Origin: Rhodobacteraceae bacterium CCMM004
GTDB lineage: Bacteria; Pseudomonadota; Alphaproteobacteria; Rhodobacterales; Rhodobacteraceae
Reading direction: 5' to 3'
NCBI GenBank assembly: GCA_004005435.1
Contig: RZWH01000005.1
Location: forward strand, 186,001 to 250,000
Length of the DNA: 64,000 bases
In this document: positions 16,676 to 26,036 of the stretch, piece by piece
Position numbering within the stretch: the stretch's first letter is position 1
How the letters are laid out: every line of letters begins with the position of its first letter
Made by a program: the position numbers and the translations under genes
Notes under the pieces: generated by a model
The model's input: the letters and a program-made list of their open reading frames with translations, nothing else
The model's database searches: none
What the model was told of the DNA's origin: nothing

Positions 16676-16704
16676 GGTCCCCGCCCCGGTCGCGGGCGGG
16701 GACC
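16676..16704 (+). terminator. strong hairpin between binding-protein and permease genes
   Basis: A perfect 11-bp stem GGTCCCCGCCC / GGGCGGGGACC with a 7-base loop, eight bases past the stop. No T-run follows. Such hairpins usually protect the upstream mRNA for the abundant binding protein while allowing some read-through into the permease genes. Confidence 0.65.
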
Positions 16705-16744
16705 GCAAGTTCAGGGTTCAGCCCCGTTCCGGTGAAAGCAGGCC

Positions 16745-17722
16745 ATGGCCGTCTCCGACACTCCCCCACGCCCCACGCTCGCGCAGCGGATCATGGCGTC
16801 CGAGCACGGCTTTCTAGCGCTTGTGCTGGCGGTCCTGATCGTCGTCCTGACGCTCTCGGCCGACCGGTTCCTGACCCCGGCCAACGCGGTCGCGATCCTG
16901 CACCAGTCGTCGCTGGTGCTGATCGTCGCGGTGGGGATGACGTTTCTCCTGATCACGGCGGAGGTCGACATCTCGGTTGGTGCGTCGCTGGCCTTCGGCT
17001 CCTGCGTCGTGATGGCGGTGATGAACGAGACCAACTCGATCCTGCTGGGCACCCTGGCGGGCGTCGGCTTCGGCGCCGCGGTCGGGGGGATCAACGCGGT
17101 CGTCACCACCGTCTTGCGGGTCAATTCGCTGATCGGGACGATCGCGATGATGATGATGTTGCAGGGGGGCGTCTATCTCTTCACCCGCGAAGCTGTGCAG
17201 AACCACCACCAACTGCCGCTCTTTCCCAAGATCGCCACGGGCTATGTCCTGGGCATCCCGGTGCCCGCGATCATCGCCGCGGCGGTCGCGGCGGTGGGCA
17301 TGGTGGTGCTGGCGCGGATGCGGGCCGGGCGCCTGGCGCTGGCCGTCGGCGCCAACCCCAGCGCGGCGCGGCTCTCAGGCTATTCGCCGGAGCGGATCAA
17401 GGCGGTGGCGTTCGTCGTCACCGGCGCGCTGACAGGGCTGGCGGCGGTGATCCTGACCTCCCTCCTCAATGCCGGGCAGCCGACGGCGGGCACCGGGTTC
17501 GAACTCACCGTGATCGCTGCGGTGCTGTTGGGCGGGACCAGCCTGATGGGCGGGCGGGGCACGATCCTCGGCACCATCCTGGCCGTCCTGATCCTCAAGG
17601 TCATCGACAACGGAATCATCCAGATGCGATGGAACCAGGACCTTCAGATCATCATCCCCGGCATCGTCCTGATCCTGGCCCTCTACATGGACCAGCGCAG
17701 ACGCGGAGGCGCCGGTGGTTGA
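16745..17722 (+). CDS. ribose-type ABC transporter permease (first)
   Basis: A 325-residue RbsC-family inner-membrane permease with 8-10 hydrophobic helices. The family motifs are present: AEVDISVGASLAFGS early, GRLALAVGANPSAARLSGY for the cytoplasmic ATPase-contact loop, and AVLLGGTSLMGGRGTILGTILAVLIL near the end. It pairs with the RbsA-type ATPase whose GTG start overlaps its end by eight bases. A second, different RbsC-type permease follows the ATPase, so the channel may be a heterodimer. Confidence 0.9.
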   Translation: MAVSDTPPRPTLAQRIMASEHGFLALVLAVLIVVLTLSADRFLTPANAVAILHQSSLVLIVAVGMTFLLITAEVDISVGASLAFGSCVVMAVMNETNSILLGTLAGVGFGAAVGGINAVVTTVLRVNSLIGTIAMMMMLQGGVYLFTREAVQNHHQLPLFPKIATGYVLGIPVPAIIAAAVAAVGMVVLARMRAGRLALAVGANPSAARLSGYSPERIKAVAFVVTGALTGLAAVILTSLLNAGQPTAGTGFELTVIAAVLLGGTSLMGGRGTILGTILAVLILKVIDNGIIQMRWNQDLQIIIPGIVLILALYMDQRRRGGAGG

Positions 17723-19250
17723 GGATCTCGCCACGCCGGAGGCCCCCCAGACGGGGGACACCGACGCCGCACGGCCGACTCTGCGGGTGCAGGGCCTGAC
17801 GAAACGGTTCCCGGGCGTCCTGGCGCTGGACGACGTGAGCCTGGAAGTGCGCGGCGGCGAGGTGCTCGCGCTGTTGGGCGAGAACGGCGCGGGCAAGTCG
17901 ACGCTGATCAAGCTGCTCGCGGGCGTCTACCGCCCCGACGGCGGCACTATCGAGACTGGCGGGGTCGAGCGGCACTTCGCCTCGCCGGCCGACGGACTTG
18001 CCGCGGGAATCAAGGTGGTGTTCCAGGAGATCGCCCTCATCGAGGAGTTCACGGTCGCCGAGAACATCTTTCTGGAGGATCACCTGGCGGGGCGCTTCGG
18101 CCGTGTCGCCTGGGACGAGATCCGCCGCCGGGCGGCCGAGATCTTTGACCGCGCGGGCTTCGACATCGATCCCGAAGTCAAGGTCAAGGACCTGTCGATC
18201 AGCCAGCAGCAACTGGTGGAGATCAGCCGCGCCCTGGCCCACGAGGCCAAGATCGTGATCATGGACGAGCCCACCTCGTCGCTGACCCCTGCCGAGGTGC
18301 GCCATCTCTTCGGCGTGATCGAGCGGCTCAAGGCGATGGGCATCGCCATCATCTATGTCAGTCACAAGCTGGAGGAGATTTTCGAGATCGCCGACACCTG
18401 CGTCGTGCTGCGCGACGGCAAGTGGGTGTCGACCCGGCCCACCGCCGAGCACGACCACGCCAGCCTGATCAAGGACATGGTCGGGCGCGAGATCACCGAT
18501 CTGTTCCCCCGCTCGGACCGACCCTTGGGCGACACCGTGGTCGAGGTCCGGGGGCTGAGCACCGCGACCGGGCTGTCCGACATCGACTTCGACGTGCGCG
18601 CGGGCGAGGTCGTGGGCTTTTTCGGCCTGATGGGGGCAGGGCGGACGGAACTGGCCAAGGCCATCGTCGGCTACGATCCGATCCTGTCGGGCGAGATTCG
18701 CATCGCCGGGACCCAGCTCACCCCACACGACACCCGGAGGGGCAAGGCGCTGGGCATCGGGCTGTTGTCCGAGGACCGCAAGGGCGAAGGGCTGATGCTA
18801 GAGGCCAGCGTCACCCGCAACATGACGCTCGCTGCGCTCGACAAGTTCACCGCCAGGGGCTTCGTCGACGCCGCCGCCGAACGCGCCCAGGCCCAGAGCT
18901 TTGTCGACCGGTTCCGCATCAAGCTGGCGCGGCTGGATCAACCGATCGGCACTCTCTCGGGCGGCAACCAGCAAAAGGCGCTGTTGTCGCGCTGGCTGAT
19001 GTTCGGGCTGCGCACCATCGTCCTGGACGAGCCCACGCGCGGCATCGACGTGGGCGCCAAGGCCGAGATCTTCGCCCTGATCGACGAACTGGCCGCAGAC
19101 GGCTTTGCCGTCATCCTGATGACCTCGGAGATGCCGGAACTCCTGGGCCTGAGCGACCGCATCTTCGTGCTGTCGGGCGGGCGGATCACCGGCAGCTTCG
19201 ACACCGAAACCGCCACGCAGGAAGCGATCCTCGATGCCGCGATCAAGTAG
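17715..19250 (+). CDS. ribose-type ABC transporter ATPase (duplicated ABC domain)
   Basis: A 511-residue RbsA-type ATPase with two tandem ABC domains. Domain 1 has Walker A GENGAGKST (from residue 55), signature LSISQQQLVEISRAL and Walker B IVIMDEPTSSL. Domain 2 has the family-typical degenerate P-loop GLMGAGRTEL, signature LSGGNQQKALLSRWL and IVLDEPTRGIDVGAK. It energises import of the sugar bound by the upstream periplasmic protein. It starts at GTG inside the permease gene and its end overlaps the second permease by 17 bases, so the genes are translationally coupled. Confidence 0.92.
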   Translation: MVEDLATPEAPQTGDTDAARPTLRVQGLTKRFPGVLALDDVSLEVRGGEVLALLGENGAGKSTLIKLLAGVYRPDGGTIETGGVERHFASPADGLAAGIKVVFQEIALIEEFTVAENIFLEDHLAGRFGRVAWDEIRRRAAEIFDRAGFDIDPEVKVKDLSISQQQLVEISRALAHEAKIVIMDEPTSSLTPAEVRHLFGVIERLKAMGIAIIYVSHKLEEIFEIADTCVVLRDGKWVSTRPTAEHDHASLIKDMVGREITDLFPRSDRPLGDTVVEVRGLSTATGLSDIDFDVRAGEVVGFFGLMGAGRTELAKAIVGYDPILSGEIRIAGTQLTPHDTRRGKALGIGLLSEDRKGEGLMLEASVTRNMTLAALDKFTARGFVDAAAERAQAQSFVDRFRIKLARLDQPIGTLSGGNQQKALLSRWLMFGLRTIVLDEPTRGIDVGAKAEIFALIDELAADGFAVILMTSEMPELLGLSDRIFVLSGGRITGSFDTETATQEAILDAAIK

Positions 19251-20229
19251 CACAGCGACCGTCCGGACGGGCGGGGCCATCGGCCTCCTGCGGCAGGTGG
19301 CGGCGCATTCCGAGATCGCGCTGGTGGTGTCGCTGGTCGTGGTGATCGCGGTGTTCTCGCTGGCGTCGGAGTATTTCCTGACCGTCCGCAACATGACCAA
19401 CGTTCTGGGGCAGGCGTCGATCCTGCTGCTGATCGCCGCCGGGGTCGCCGTGACGCTGATCTGCGGCGAGGTGGACATCTCGGTGGGCTCCATCGTGGCG
19501 GCCGTGGCGATCCCGCTCATCGCGATCATGAACGTGACGGAGTCGATGACGCTGGGCATCCTCGGGGCGCTGGCGCTGGGGCTGACCATCGGCGCCGTGA
19601 ACGGCTATCTCGTGGCCTACATGCGGATCAACGCGCTGATCGTGACGCTGGGGACGCTGTTCATCGTCCGGGGCGCGGTCTATCTCTACACCGGCAAGCG
19701 GGCGCAGGCCGACACGGCGTATCTGGAGAGCTTCTTCGCCCTGGGCAACGAGCGGCTCTTCGGCGTCCTGCCCTATCCGGCGCTGGTGGCGGGCGTGATC
19801 GTCGCCGCGCTGATCTGGGTCATGCGGCATCTGCGGTTCGGCCGCCGGGTCTATGCGGTGGGCGGCAGCGCCGAGGTGGCGAGCCTGGCCGGATTCGACG
19901 TGCGCCGGATCAAGTTCTACTGCTTTCTCATCAGCGCGACGATGGCGACGCTGGGGGGCATCCTGCTGGCCTCGCGCCTCGGCGCGGCGGTCCACACCTC
20001 GGGCATCGGCTATGAGTTCCAGGCGGTGGCGGCGGTGGTCCTGGGCGGGGTCAGCCTCGCGGGCGGGATCGGCAGCATCTTTGGCGTCGTGCTGGGGGTT
20101 CTGATCCTGGCCTTCGTGGCCAACGGGCTGGGCATGATCAATGCGCCCACCGAATGGCAGCAGGTCATCACCGGCCTTGTCATCATCGCGGCGGTGGCCC
20201 TCGATTCGTTGAAGAAGGGACGGAGGTAG
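19234..20229 (+). CDS. ribose-type ABC transporter permease (second)
   Basis: A 331-residue RbsC-family permease, clearly different from the first one. It has a 30-residue hydrophilic N-terminus, then helices with CGEVDISVGSIVAAVAIPL, GRRVYAVGGSAEVASLAGFDVRRIKF and VVLGGVSLAGGIGSIFGVVLGVLILAFV. Having both permeases on either side of a single ATPase suggests a heteromeric membrane pair, as in AraH/RbsC-like systems with two permease genes. The ATG 19234 lies within the ATPase gene. Confidence 0.9.
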   Translation: MPRSSSTATVRTGGAIGLLRQVAAHSEIALVVSLVVVIAVFSLASEYFLTVRNMTNVLGQASILLLIAAGVAVTLICGEVDISVGSIVAAVAIPLIAIMNVTESMTLGILGALALGLTIGAVNGYLVAYMRINALIVTLGTLFIVRGAVYLYTGKRAQADTAYLESFFALGNERLFGVLPYPALVAGVIVAALIWVMRHLRFGRRVYAVGGSAEVASLAGFDVRRIKFYCFLISATMATLGGILLASRLGAAVHTSGIGYEFQAVAAVVLGGVSLAGGIGSIFGVVLGVLILAFVANGLGMINAPTEWQQVITGLVIIAAVALDSLKKGRR

Positions 20230-20234
20230 GCGCT

Positions 20235-21035
20235 ATGGGACGACTTCAGGACAAAGTGGCGGTGATCACCGGGGCGGCGGACGGCATTGGCCTCTACATC
20301 GCCCGCGGCATGGCGGCCGAGGGCGCGCGTGTGGTCATGGGCGACATCGCCGCCGACAAGGGCCGGTCCGAGGCCGAGGCCATCGTCGCGGGCGGCGGCA
20401 CGGCCCTGTTCCGGCCCTGCGACGTGTCCTCCCACAGCGACGTCGAGGCGCTGATTGCCGCGGCGGTGGCCGAGTACGGCCGGATCGATATCCTGGTCAA
20501 CAATGCCGCCATTGCCATTGGCGGGATGCCGATCCACGACATGACCTACGACCAGTGGGACAAGCTGATCGCGGTGAACCTCAGTTCGGTCTTCTACGGC
20601 TGCAAGGCGGCGCTGCCCCACATGATCGACCAGGGCGGCGGGTCCATCGTCAACATGGCGTCCGCTCAGGGGCATGTGGGCCTCGACGGCTGGACCGCGT
20701 ATGCGGGGGCCAAGGGGGCGATCATGTCGATGACCCGGCAGATGGCGGTTGAGTTCGGCAAGCAGGGCATCCGCGTCAACTCGATCTCGCCCGGCACCAT
20801 CGCGACCCCGATGAACGACCAGGTGGTGGCGGAGCTGGGCAGCCACCTGACCGACACCTGGGTCAAGATGCACCCCATCGGCCGCATCGGCCGCCCCGAG
20901 GAGGTGGCCGAGGCGGCGATCTATCTGGCCTCGGACATGGCCGGATTCACCACGGGCATCGACCTCAAGGTCGACGGCGGGCTGACCGCCGCCCCGCGCT
21001 TCGTCCCGGAATTCTATACACCGCAAGACAGCTAA
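20235..21035 (+). CDS. SDR-family oxidoreductase
   Basis: A 266-residue classical short-chain dehydrogenase. It has TGAADGIG (residues 12-19), NNAA (89-92), catalytic Ser143 in NMASAQG, and Tyr156/Lys160 in TAYAGAKGA. The adenine-site segment is CDVSSHSD. GGAGG at 20222-20226 fits ATG 20235. It lies between the ABC importer and a CoA-transferase in one run of genes with short spacers. It probably oxidises the imported sugar or polyol, or a later hydroxy acid. The substrate is inferred only from position. Confidence 0.87.
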   Translation: MGRLQDKVAVITGAADGIGLYIARGMAAEGARVVMGDIAADKGRSEAEAIVAGGGTALFRPCDVSSHSDVEALIAAAVAEYGRIDILVNNAAIAIGGMPIHDMTYDQWDKLIAVNLSSVFYGCKAALPHMIDQGGGSIVNMASAQGHVGLDGWTAYAGAKGAIMSMTRQMAVEFGKQGIRVNSISPGTIATPMNDQVVAELGSHLTDTWVKMHPIGRIGRPEEVAEAAIYLASDMAGFTTGIDLKVDGGLTAAPRFVPEFYTPQDS

Positions 21036-21050
21036 GGAACGGCTCGGACC

Positions 21051-22256
21051 ATGGAAAAGGCGCTCGACGGAATCAAGGTTCTGGACTTCAGCCACCTCTT
21101 GCAGGGGCCGTTCGCGACCCAGCTCCTGGGCGATCTGGGGGCCGACATCATCAAGATCGAGCGCGCGGGCAAGGGCGACATGTTCCGCGGCATGACGTTC
21201 TTCAACGCCTGGGTCGGCGGCACCGAGAGCCCCTGTTTCCTCGCCTGGAACCGCAACAAGAGGTCCATCGCGCTGAACCTCAAATCGCCGCGGGTCCACG
21301 AGATCCTGATGGACATGGCCAAGACGGCGGATGTGGTGGTGCAGAACTTTCGCCCCGGCGTGTTGGAAAAGCTCGGCTACGGCTACGAGGACTTCAAGGC
21401 GGTCAATCCGCGGATCATCTACTGCTCCGGCTCGGGTTATGGCGAGAGCGGGCCTTACGTGTCGCGGCCCGGTCAGGACATGCTCCTCCAGGGGCTGACC
21501 GGCGTGGCCTCGGCCACCGGACAGGCCAGTTCGCCGCCCCACCCTCTGGGCGCAGGCCTGCCCGACCAGTTGGGCGCGATGAACATGGTCTATGCGATCC
21601 TGGCCGCGCTCCTCTGGCGCGAGAAGACGGGCAAGGGCCAGCGGATCGAGGTGAGCCTCCTGCACAGCCTCATGGCCCATCTTAGCCAGGAGTATTTCTC
21701 GGTCCTCAACCTCGGCCGGGACTTCGAACGCCCCGATTCCGGGATCGGCCATCCCGGGGCCGAGGCGCCCTTCGGCATCTACGCCACCCGCGATGGCCGC
21801 CACGTGTCGATCGCGATGAGCCCGTTCCGCCATGTGATGGAGACCATCGGCGCCGACCATCTGCTGCACTACGACACGCCGGATCAGCTCTTTGCCAAGC
21901 GTGACGAGATCTGGCGCGAGGTCGACGCGGTGACGCGGACCTTCGACTGCGACACTTTGCTGAAGCGGCTGCTCGACGCGGATGTCTGGACCGCCGAGGT
22001 CAAGGATTTCCGCCGCGCGGCGGAGGATCCCCAGGTCGTCCATTGCGGGATCATCCAGAGCTATCGCCACCCCATCGCCGGGGAGGTTCAGGCCGTGGCC
22101 CCCGCCGTGAAGTTGAGCGAGACGCCGGCCAGCATCGACCGCCCCGCGCCGATGATCGGCGAGCACGGGCGCGAGATCCTGGCCGAGCATGGCATCGACG
22201 CCGCCGAGATCGCGGCGCTGGAAGAAGCGGGCGATCTGACGGTGCAGACCGCATGA
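21051..22256 (+). CDS. CaiB/BaiF family (class III) CoA-transferase
   Basis: A 401-residue class III CoA-transferase, which moves CoA between carboxylic acids. The N-terminus GIKVLDFSHLLQGPFATQLLGDLGADIIKIE and RNKRSIALNLKSP are diagnostic. Asp172 in AGLPDQLGAMNMVYAILAAL aligns with the catalytic Asp169 of formyl-CoA transferase. It likely works as a homodimer in the cytosol. The stop overlaps the next start (ATGA). Its presence in a sugar-import operon is unusual and implies an acyl-CoA step after oxidation of the substrate. Confidence 0.9.
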   Translation: MEKALDGIKVLDFSHLLQGPFATQLLGDLGADIIKIERAGKGDMFRGMTFFNAWVGGTESPCFLAWNRNKRSIALNLKSPRVHEILMDMAKTADVVVQNFRPGVLEKLGYGYEDFKAVNPRIIYCSGSGYGESGPYVSRPGQDMLLQGLTGVASATGQASSPPHPLGAGLPDQLGAMNMVYAILAALLWREKTGKGQRIEVSLLHSLMAHLSQEYFSVLNLGRDFERPDSGIGHPGAEAPFGIYATRDGRHVSIAMSPFRHVMETIGADHLLHYDTPDQLFAKRDEIWREVDAVTRTFDCDTLLKRLLDADVWTAEVKDFRRAAEDPQVVHCGIIQSYRHPIAGEVQAVAPAVKLSETPASIDRPAPMIGEHGREILAEHGIDAAEIAALEEAGDLTVQTA

Positions 22257-23287
22257 CGCCGGGCCGGGGATCCGCGCTCCGGTCCCTGGCCTGGGACCAC
22301 GGCGTCGTCTCCGTGCAGGCGCTGGGCGGGATGATCGGGCCCACCGCGTTTGTCCTGCCCGACGGACGGCAGGCCAGTCCGTTCCACATCCCCCCGTGGC
22401 ACGCCGATCCCCAGATGCGGGACGAGGGTGGGATGCTGGGTGGCCTCAGGGGCGAATGGCCCTGCGTGCCCTTCGGCTATCCCTTTCCCTCCGACGAACG
22501 CTCGGCCGACTGGCCCGCGGGCATCGAGGAGCGCGCCGCCGTGGCGCACGCCCACGGCTATTCGTCCAACGTGGCCTGGACCTTTGGCGACCCGGCGCCG
22601 GATCACATCGCCCTGTCCGTCGAGACGCCGGAGGATCAGGCGGTGCGGCGGCTCCGCCGGATCGTCCGCCCGGACCCCGGGGCCGCGGCGCTGGACATCG
22701 AGCTGACCGTCGAGATGCGCCGCCCCGCGCGCGAGCCCATGGCGATCCACGGCTGTTTCGCCCTGCCGCCCGTGGCCGGTGCGGCGCGGCTGGTGCCGGG
22801 CCCGTTCCGCGAGGGCCGCACGTTCCCCGGCACGGTCGAACCCTCGGCGCCGATCTTTGCCGTCGACGCAACCTTCGCCGATCTGGCCGAGGTGCCGGGC
22901 CGCAAAGGCGCGCCGGTCGACGCCACGCGGCTGCCGTTCGCCGCCGATGGCGAGGACCTCTTGCAGTTGAATGACGTGACCGGCCCGATGGCGCTGATCG
23001 ACTCGGGGCGAGGTATCCGCACGACACTCGATTGGGACCGGAGCGTTCTGCCCAGCGTGCTTTTGTGGTTTTCCAACCGCGGGCGTCCCATGGCGCCCTG
23101 GAACAACCGCCATCTGTGCCTGGGGATCGAGCCCGTCTGCTCGGCCTTCGGCATGTCGCCCGACATGTCGCGGGCGGACAACCCGATCACCCGCGCCGGC
23201 ACGCCGACGGCGGTGGCGCTGTCGCCCGACGCGCCCCTGACGCTGCGCTACCGCGTGGCGGTCACTCCAGAGGAGACCCAGCCGTGA
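22253..23287 (+). CDS. aldose-epimerase-like (mutarotase fold) protein
   Basis: A 344-residue protein that reads like the galactose-mutarotase superfamily. MIGPTAFVLPDGRQASPFHIPPWH and LRGEWPCVPFGYPFP are near the start. LPSVLLWFSNRGRPMAPWN..HLCLGIEPVCS near the end corresponds to the sugar-binding strands of aldose epimerases. No signal peptide. Family assignment is from these motifs, and catalytic His/Glu residues cannot be assigned safely. It is coupled to the CoA-transferase genes on both sides (ATGA and GTGA overlaps), which ties sugar-ring chemistry to the CoA steps. Confidence 0.6.
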   Translation: MTPGRGSALRSLAWDHGVVSVQALGGMIGPTAFVLPDGRQASPFHIPPWHADPQMRDEGGMLGGLRGEWPCVPFGYPFPSDERSADWPAGIEERAAVAHAHGYSSNVAWTFGDPAPDHIALSVETPEDQAVRRLRRIVRPDPGAAALDIELTVEMRRPAREPMAIHGCFALPPVAGAARLVPGPFREGRTFPGTVEPSAPIFAVDATFADLAEVPGRKGAPVDATRLPFAADGEDLLQLNDVTGPMALIDSGRGIRTTLDWDRSVLPSVLLWFSNRGRPMAPWNNRHLCLGIEPVCSAFGMSPDMSRADNPITRAGTPTAVALSPDAPLTLRYRVAVTPEETQP

Positions 23288-25068
23288 GCCAAAGCGCGAG
23301 CCTCGTCAAACCGAACCGGCCCCGGGTCTGCACGCTGGAGGCGTTGGCCGATCAGGTGCGCTCGGGCGACCGGATCTCCATCGGCGGGCACCACTTTGCC
23401 CGGCTGCCCATGGCGATGATCGGCGCCCTGGCGGCGCGCGGCCTGTCCGATTTGCGCTACCTGAGCTGGGCCGGGGGGCTGCCTCTGGAGGTGCTGCTTG
23501 AGGCCGACGCCGTCGCCGAGATCGACATCTGTTTTTCCAGCCTCGACATCTTCGGCCTCGCGCCGCGGTTCCGCAAGGCGGTTGAGAGCGGCCGCGTCCC
23601 GATGAACGACTGGCCCGCCCTGGCGCTGATCTCGGCGTTTCGCGCGCGCGAGCAGAACCTGCCGTTCCTGCCGATGCAGGTGCCGAGGGGGGCGTCGGTC
23701 ATGGATCGCTGCCCGGCCATGCACCCCTATACAGATCCGGTTTCGGGACGCGACCTCGCCCTGGTCGAGGCCCGCGAGATCGACGTTTTTCTGATGCACG
23801 CCGCACGGGCCGACGCCTCGGGCAATGTCGAGCTCTACGGGGCCCAGGCCCTGGACAAGGTGCAGGCCGGAGCGGCCGCGCGGGTGCTCGTCACGGTCGA
23901 AGAGATCGTGCCCACCGGCGCGCTGGGCCGCGACGGGCGCAGCGTGGTGATCCCCCGCAACAAGGTCACGGCCATCGCCGAGGTGCCCGGCGGCGCCTAT
24001 CCCTGTTCCTGTCTGCCCTACTACGTCAACGACTGGTCGGCCCTGCGGCGCTTGGCCGACGCGGCGCCGGGCGACCTGCGCGCCACGGTCGAGGCGCTCG
24101 GGCGCGATGTGCCTGCCCGGCTGCAGCGGGCCGCGCGCGTGCCCCTGGCCGCGATCACGCCGGAGCGGTTCCAGCCCGGCGCGGTCGACGCGGATGCCCC
24201 CGCCACAGTGGACGAGATCATGGCCGTGCGCATCGCCCGGACCATGGACAACGACTGCTACGCCAGTGCGGGCGCGGTGTCGCCCCTCGGCAACGTCGCC
24301 TATCGCTTTGCCAAGCTGACCCATGCTCCCGACCTGATCATCACCACCCTGTCGGGGGGCCACGTGGACATCGCGCCGGGCACCATGTCGCTGAGCCTGG
24401 TCGAGACGATGGATGCCGCCTCGGCCGTCCAGATGACCGGCGGCGAGGACACCTATTGGGTGGCCTACCAGGGCGGGTTCGTCACCCACGAAATCGTGGG
24501 CACCGCCCAGATCGACGCCCAGGGACGCACCAACACGCTGGAGATCACCAAGCCGTCGGGGGGCAAACTGCGCCTGCCCGGGCAGGGGGGCATGTCCGAC
24601 GTGGCCAACATGCACCGCGACTTCGTCATCTACGTGCCCCGGCATTCCCCCGCCGCACTGGTCGAGACGGTCGAGGTGGTGAGCGCCGGGCGCGGGGTGC
24701 TCGACGCGCAGGACCGGATCGCCGAGGGGTATCGCCCCGGCGACGTCATGCTTTTCACCAACCTCTGCATGTTCCGCCACGATCCGGCGGCGGGGCAGCT
24801 CGTGGTGATCGAGACGATGCCGGGCGTCACCCGCGAGGAGATCGTCGCGCAGACCGGGTTCCAAGTGATCTTTGCCGACGACTGCACCGAGGTGACGGCG
24901 CCGAGCGCCGAGGATCTCTTTGCCCTGCGCTATCACGTCGATCCCCTGGGGCTGCGGCGGTTGGAGTTTGTCGGCGCCCGCGACCGGGCGGCGCTCCTCG
25001 ACGACATTCTGGCCCGCGACAGGCGGGCGACCGACCGGGTGATCGGGCTGCCACCCGACCCCGCCTGA
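23284..25068 (+). CDS. fused family I CoA-transferase-like protein lacking the catalytic Glu
   Basis: A 594-residue protein joining the two halves of family I CoA-transferases (GctA-like, about 1-300; GctB-like, about 305-594). The alpha half has ISIGGHHFARLPMAM and ALDKVQAGAAARVLVTVEEIV; the beta half has DEIMAVRIARTMDNDCYASAG and KLTHAPDLIITTLSGG. In glutaconate CoA-transferase the aligned stretch is IIVESG with the catalytic Glu; here it is ITTLSG, with Leu356. IpdAB-type ring-opening hydrolases also lack that Glu. It may therefore be a CoA-thioester hydrolase or C-C hydrolase. GTG start overlapping the previous stop. Confidence 0.78.
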   Translation: MSQSASLVKPNRPRVCTLEALADQVRSGDRISIGGHHFARLPMAMIGALAARGLSDLRYLSWAGGLPLEVLLEADAVAEIDICFSSLDIFGLAPRFRKAVESGRVPMNDWPALALISAFRAREQNLPFLPMQVPRGASVMDRCPAMHPYTDPVSGRDLALVEAREIDVFLMHAARADASGNVELYGAQALDKVQAGAAARVLVTVEEIVPTGALGRDGRSVVIPRNKVTAIAEVPGGAYPCSCLPYYVNDWSALRRLADAAPGDLRATVEALGRDVPARLQRAARVPLAAITPERFQPGAVDADAPATVDEIMAVRIARTMDNDCYASAGAVSPLGNVAYRFAKLTHAPDLIITTLSGGHVDIAPGTMSLSLVETMDAASAVQMTGGEDTYWVAYQGGFVTHEIVGTAQIDAQGRTNTLEITKPSGGKLRLPGQGGMSDVANMHRDFVIYVPRHSPAALVETVEVVSAGRGVLDAQDRIAEGYRPGDVMLFTNLCMFRHDPAAGQLVVIETMPGVTREEIVAQTGFQVIFADDCTEVTAPSAEDLFALRYHVDPLGLRRLEFVGARDRAALLDDILARDRRATDRVIGLPPDPA

Positions 25069-25094
25069 CCCGCACGCAGTTCCGAGGACAGCCC

Positions 25095-25931
25095 ATGACA
25101 CCGCTTCTGCCCACCAGCGCCGCCACCGTCTTCTTCGACGGGACGTTCTCGACGCCCCGCCTGGCCCATCCCGAAGGTGTCGCGGTGCACGCGGACGGGT
25201 CCGTCTGGGCGGGGACCGAGAACGGCGATCTGGTGCGGGTCGCCCCCGACGGCTCGGCGGTGGAACCACTGGGCAGCACCGATGGCTTCCTCCTAGGGCT
25301 CGCCTTCGACGGGGCGGGGAACTGCTACGCCTGCGATCTCAGGCACGCGGCGATCTTCCGCTACGACGCCCGGTCGGGGGCGCTGGACCGCTTTGCTTCG
25401 GGCGGTATCGTCGTGCCCAACTATCCGGTGGTCGACGAGGCGCGGGGGCATCTCTACGTCTCCGACTCGTTCGACTTCAACCGCCCTGGCGGCGGCATCT
25501 ACCGCTACGACCTGGCCACGGGCGAGGGCGGTCTGTGGACCTCCGAAGAGATGCAGTTCGCCAACGGCATGGCGATGGCGCCCGACGGAAGCGGCCTGTT
25601 CGTGGTCGAAAGCACCGCCGCCGCGCTGTCCTTCGTTCCCATCGGACCGGACGGGGCGGCGGGCCCGCGCCGCCGGGTGGTCGGCGGCCTCGACGTGGTG
25701 CCGGACGGCGTGCTGGTCCTGCCCGGCGGCGATCTGATCGTGTCGATGTACGAACCCTCGCGGCTCTACCGCTGGTCGGAACGGTCGGGGTTGGAGCTGT
25801 TGATCGAAGACCGCCAGGCCACGGTCCTGGCGCATCCCACCAATGTCGCTCTGCTGCCCGACGGCCATCTCGTGACCGCCAATCTCGGGCGCTGGCACCT
25901 GTCCAAGGTCGACCTGTCCGGCCTGGAGTAA
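25095..25931 (+). CDS. SMP-30/gluconolactonase-like lactonase
   Basis: A 278-residue six-bladed beta-propeller of the SMP-30/gluconolactonase/LRE-like family. Typical motifs are HPEGVAVHADGSVWAGTENGDLVR, the metal-site Asn in EEMQFANGMAMAPDG, the second metal-site region VVPDGVLVLPGGDL, and HPTNVALLPDGHLVTANL. It likely opens a sugar-acid or cyclic-ester lactone. It follows the fused CoA-transferase gene by 26 bases (GAGGACAG ribosome site) and ends this run of genes. It is the second lactonase of the region, the other being the leftward beta-propeller enzyme. Confidence 0.84.
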   Translation: MTPLLPTSAATVFFDGTFSTPRLAHPEGVAVHADGSVWAGTENGDLVRVAPDGSAVEPLGSTDGFLLGLAFDGAGNCYACDLRHAAIFRYDARSGALDRFASGGIVVPNYPVVDEARGHLYVSDSFDFNRPGGGIYRYDLATGEGGLWTSEEMQFANGMAMAPDGSGLFVVESTAAALSFVPIGPDGAAGPRRRVVGGLDVVPDGVLVLPGGDLIVSMYEPSRLYRWSERSGLELLIEDRQATVLAHPTNVALLPDGHLVTANLGRWHLSKVDLSGLE

Positions 25932-26036
25932 ACCCAGGGACCGGGCGCCCCATGCCGCGCCGAAACCCGCCCCGGACCGACGGAGCGGGGGGTCCGCGTG
26001 CGCGCATCGACGTTTCATACATGAATACAACTTTCA

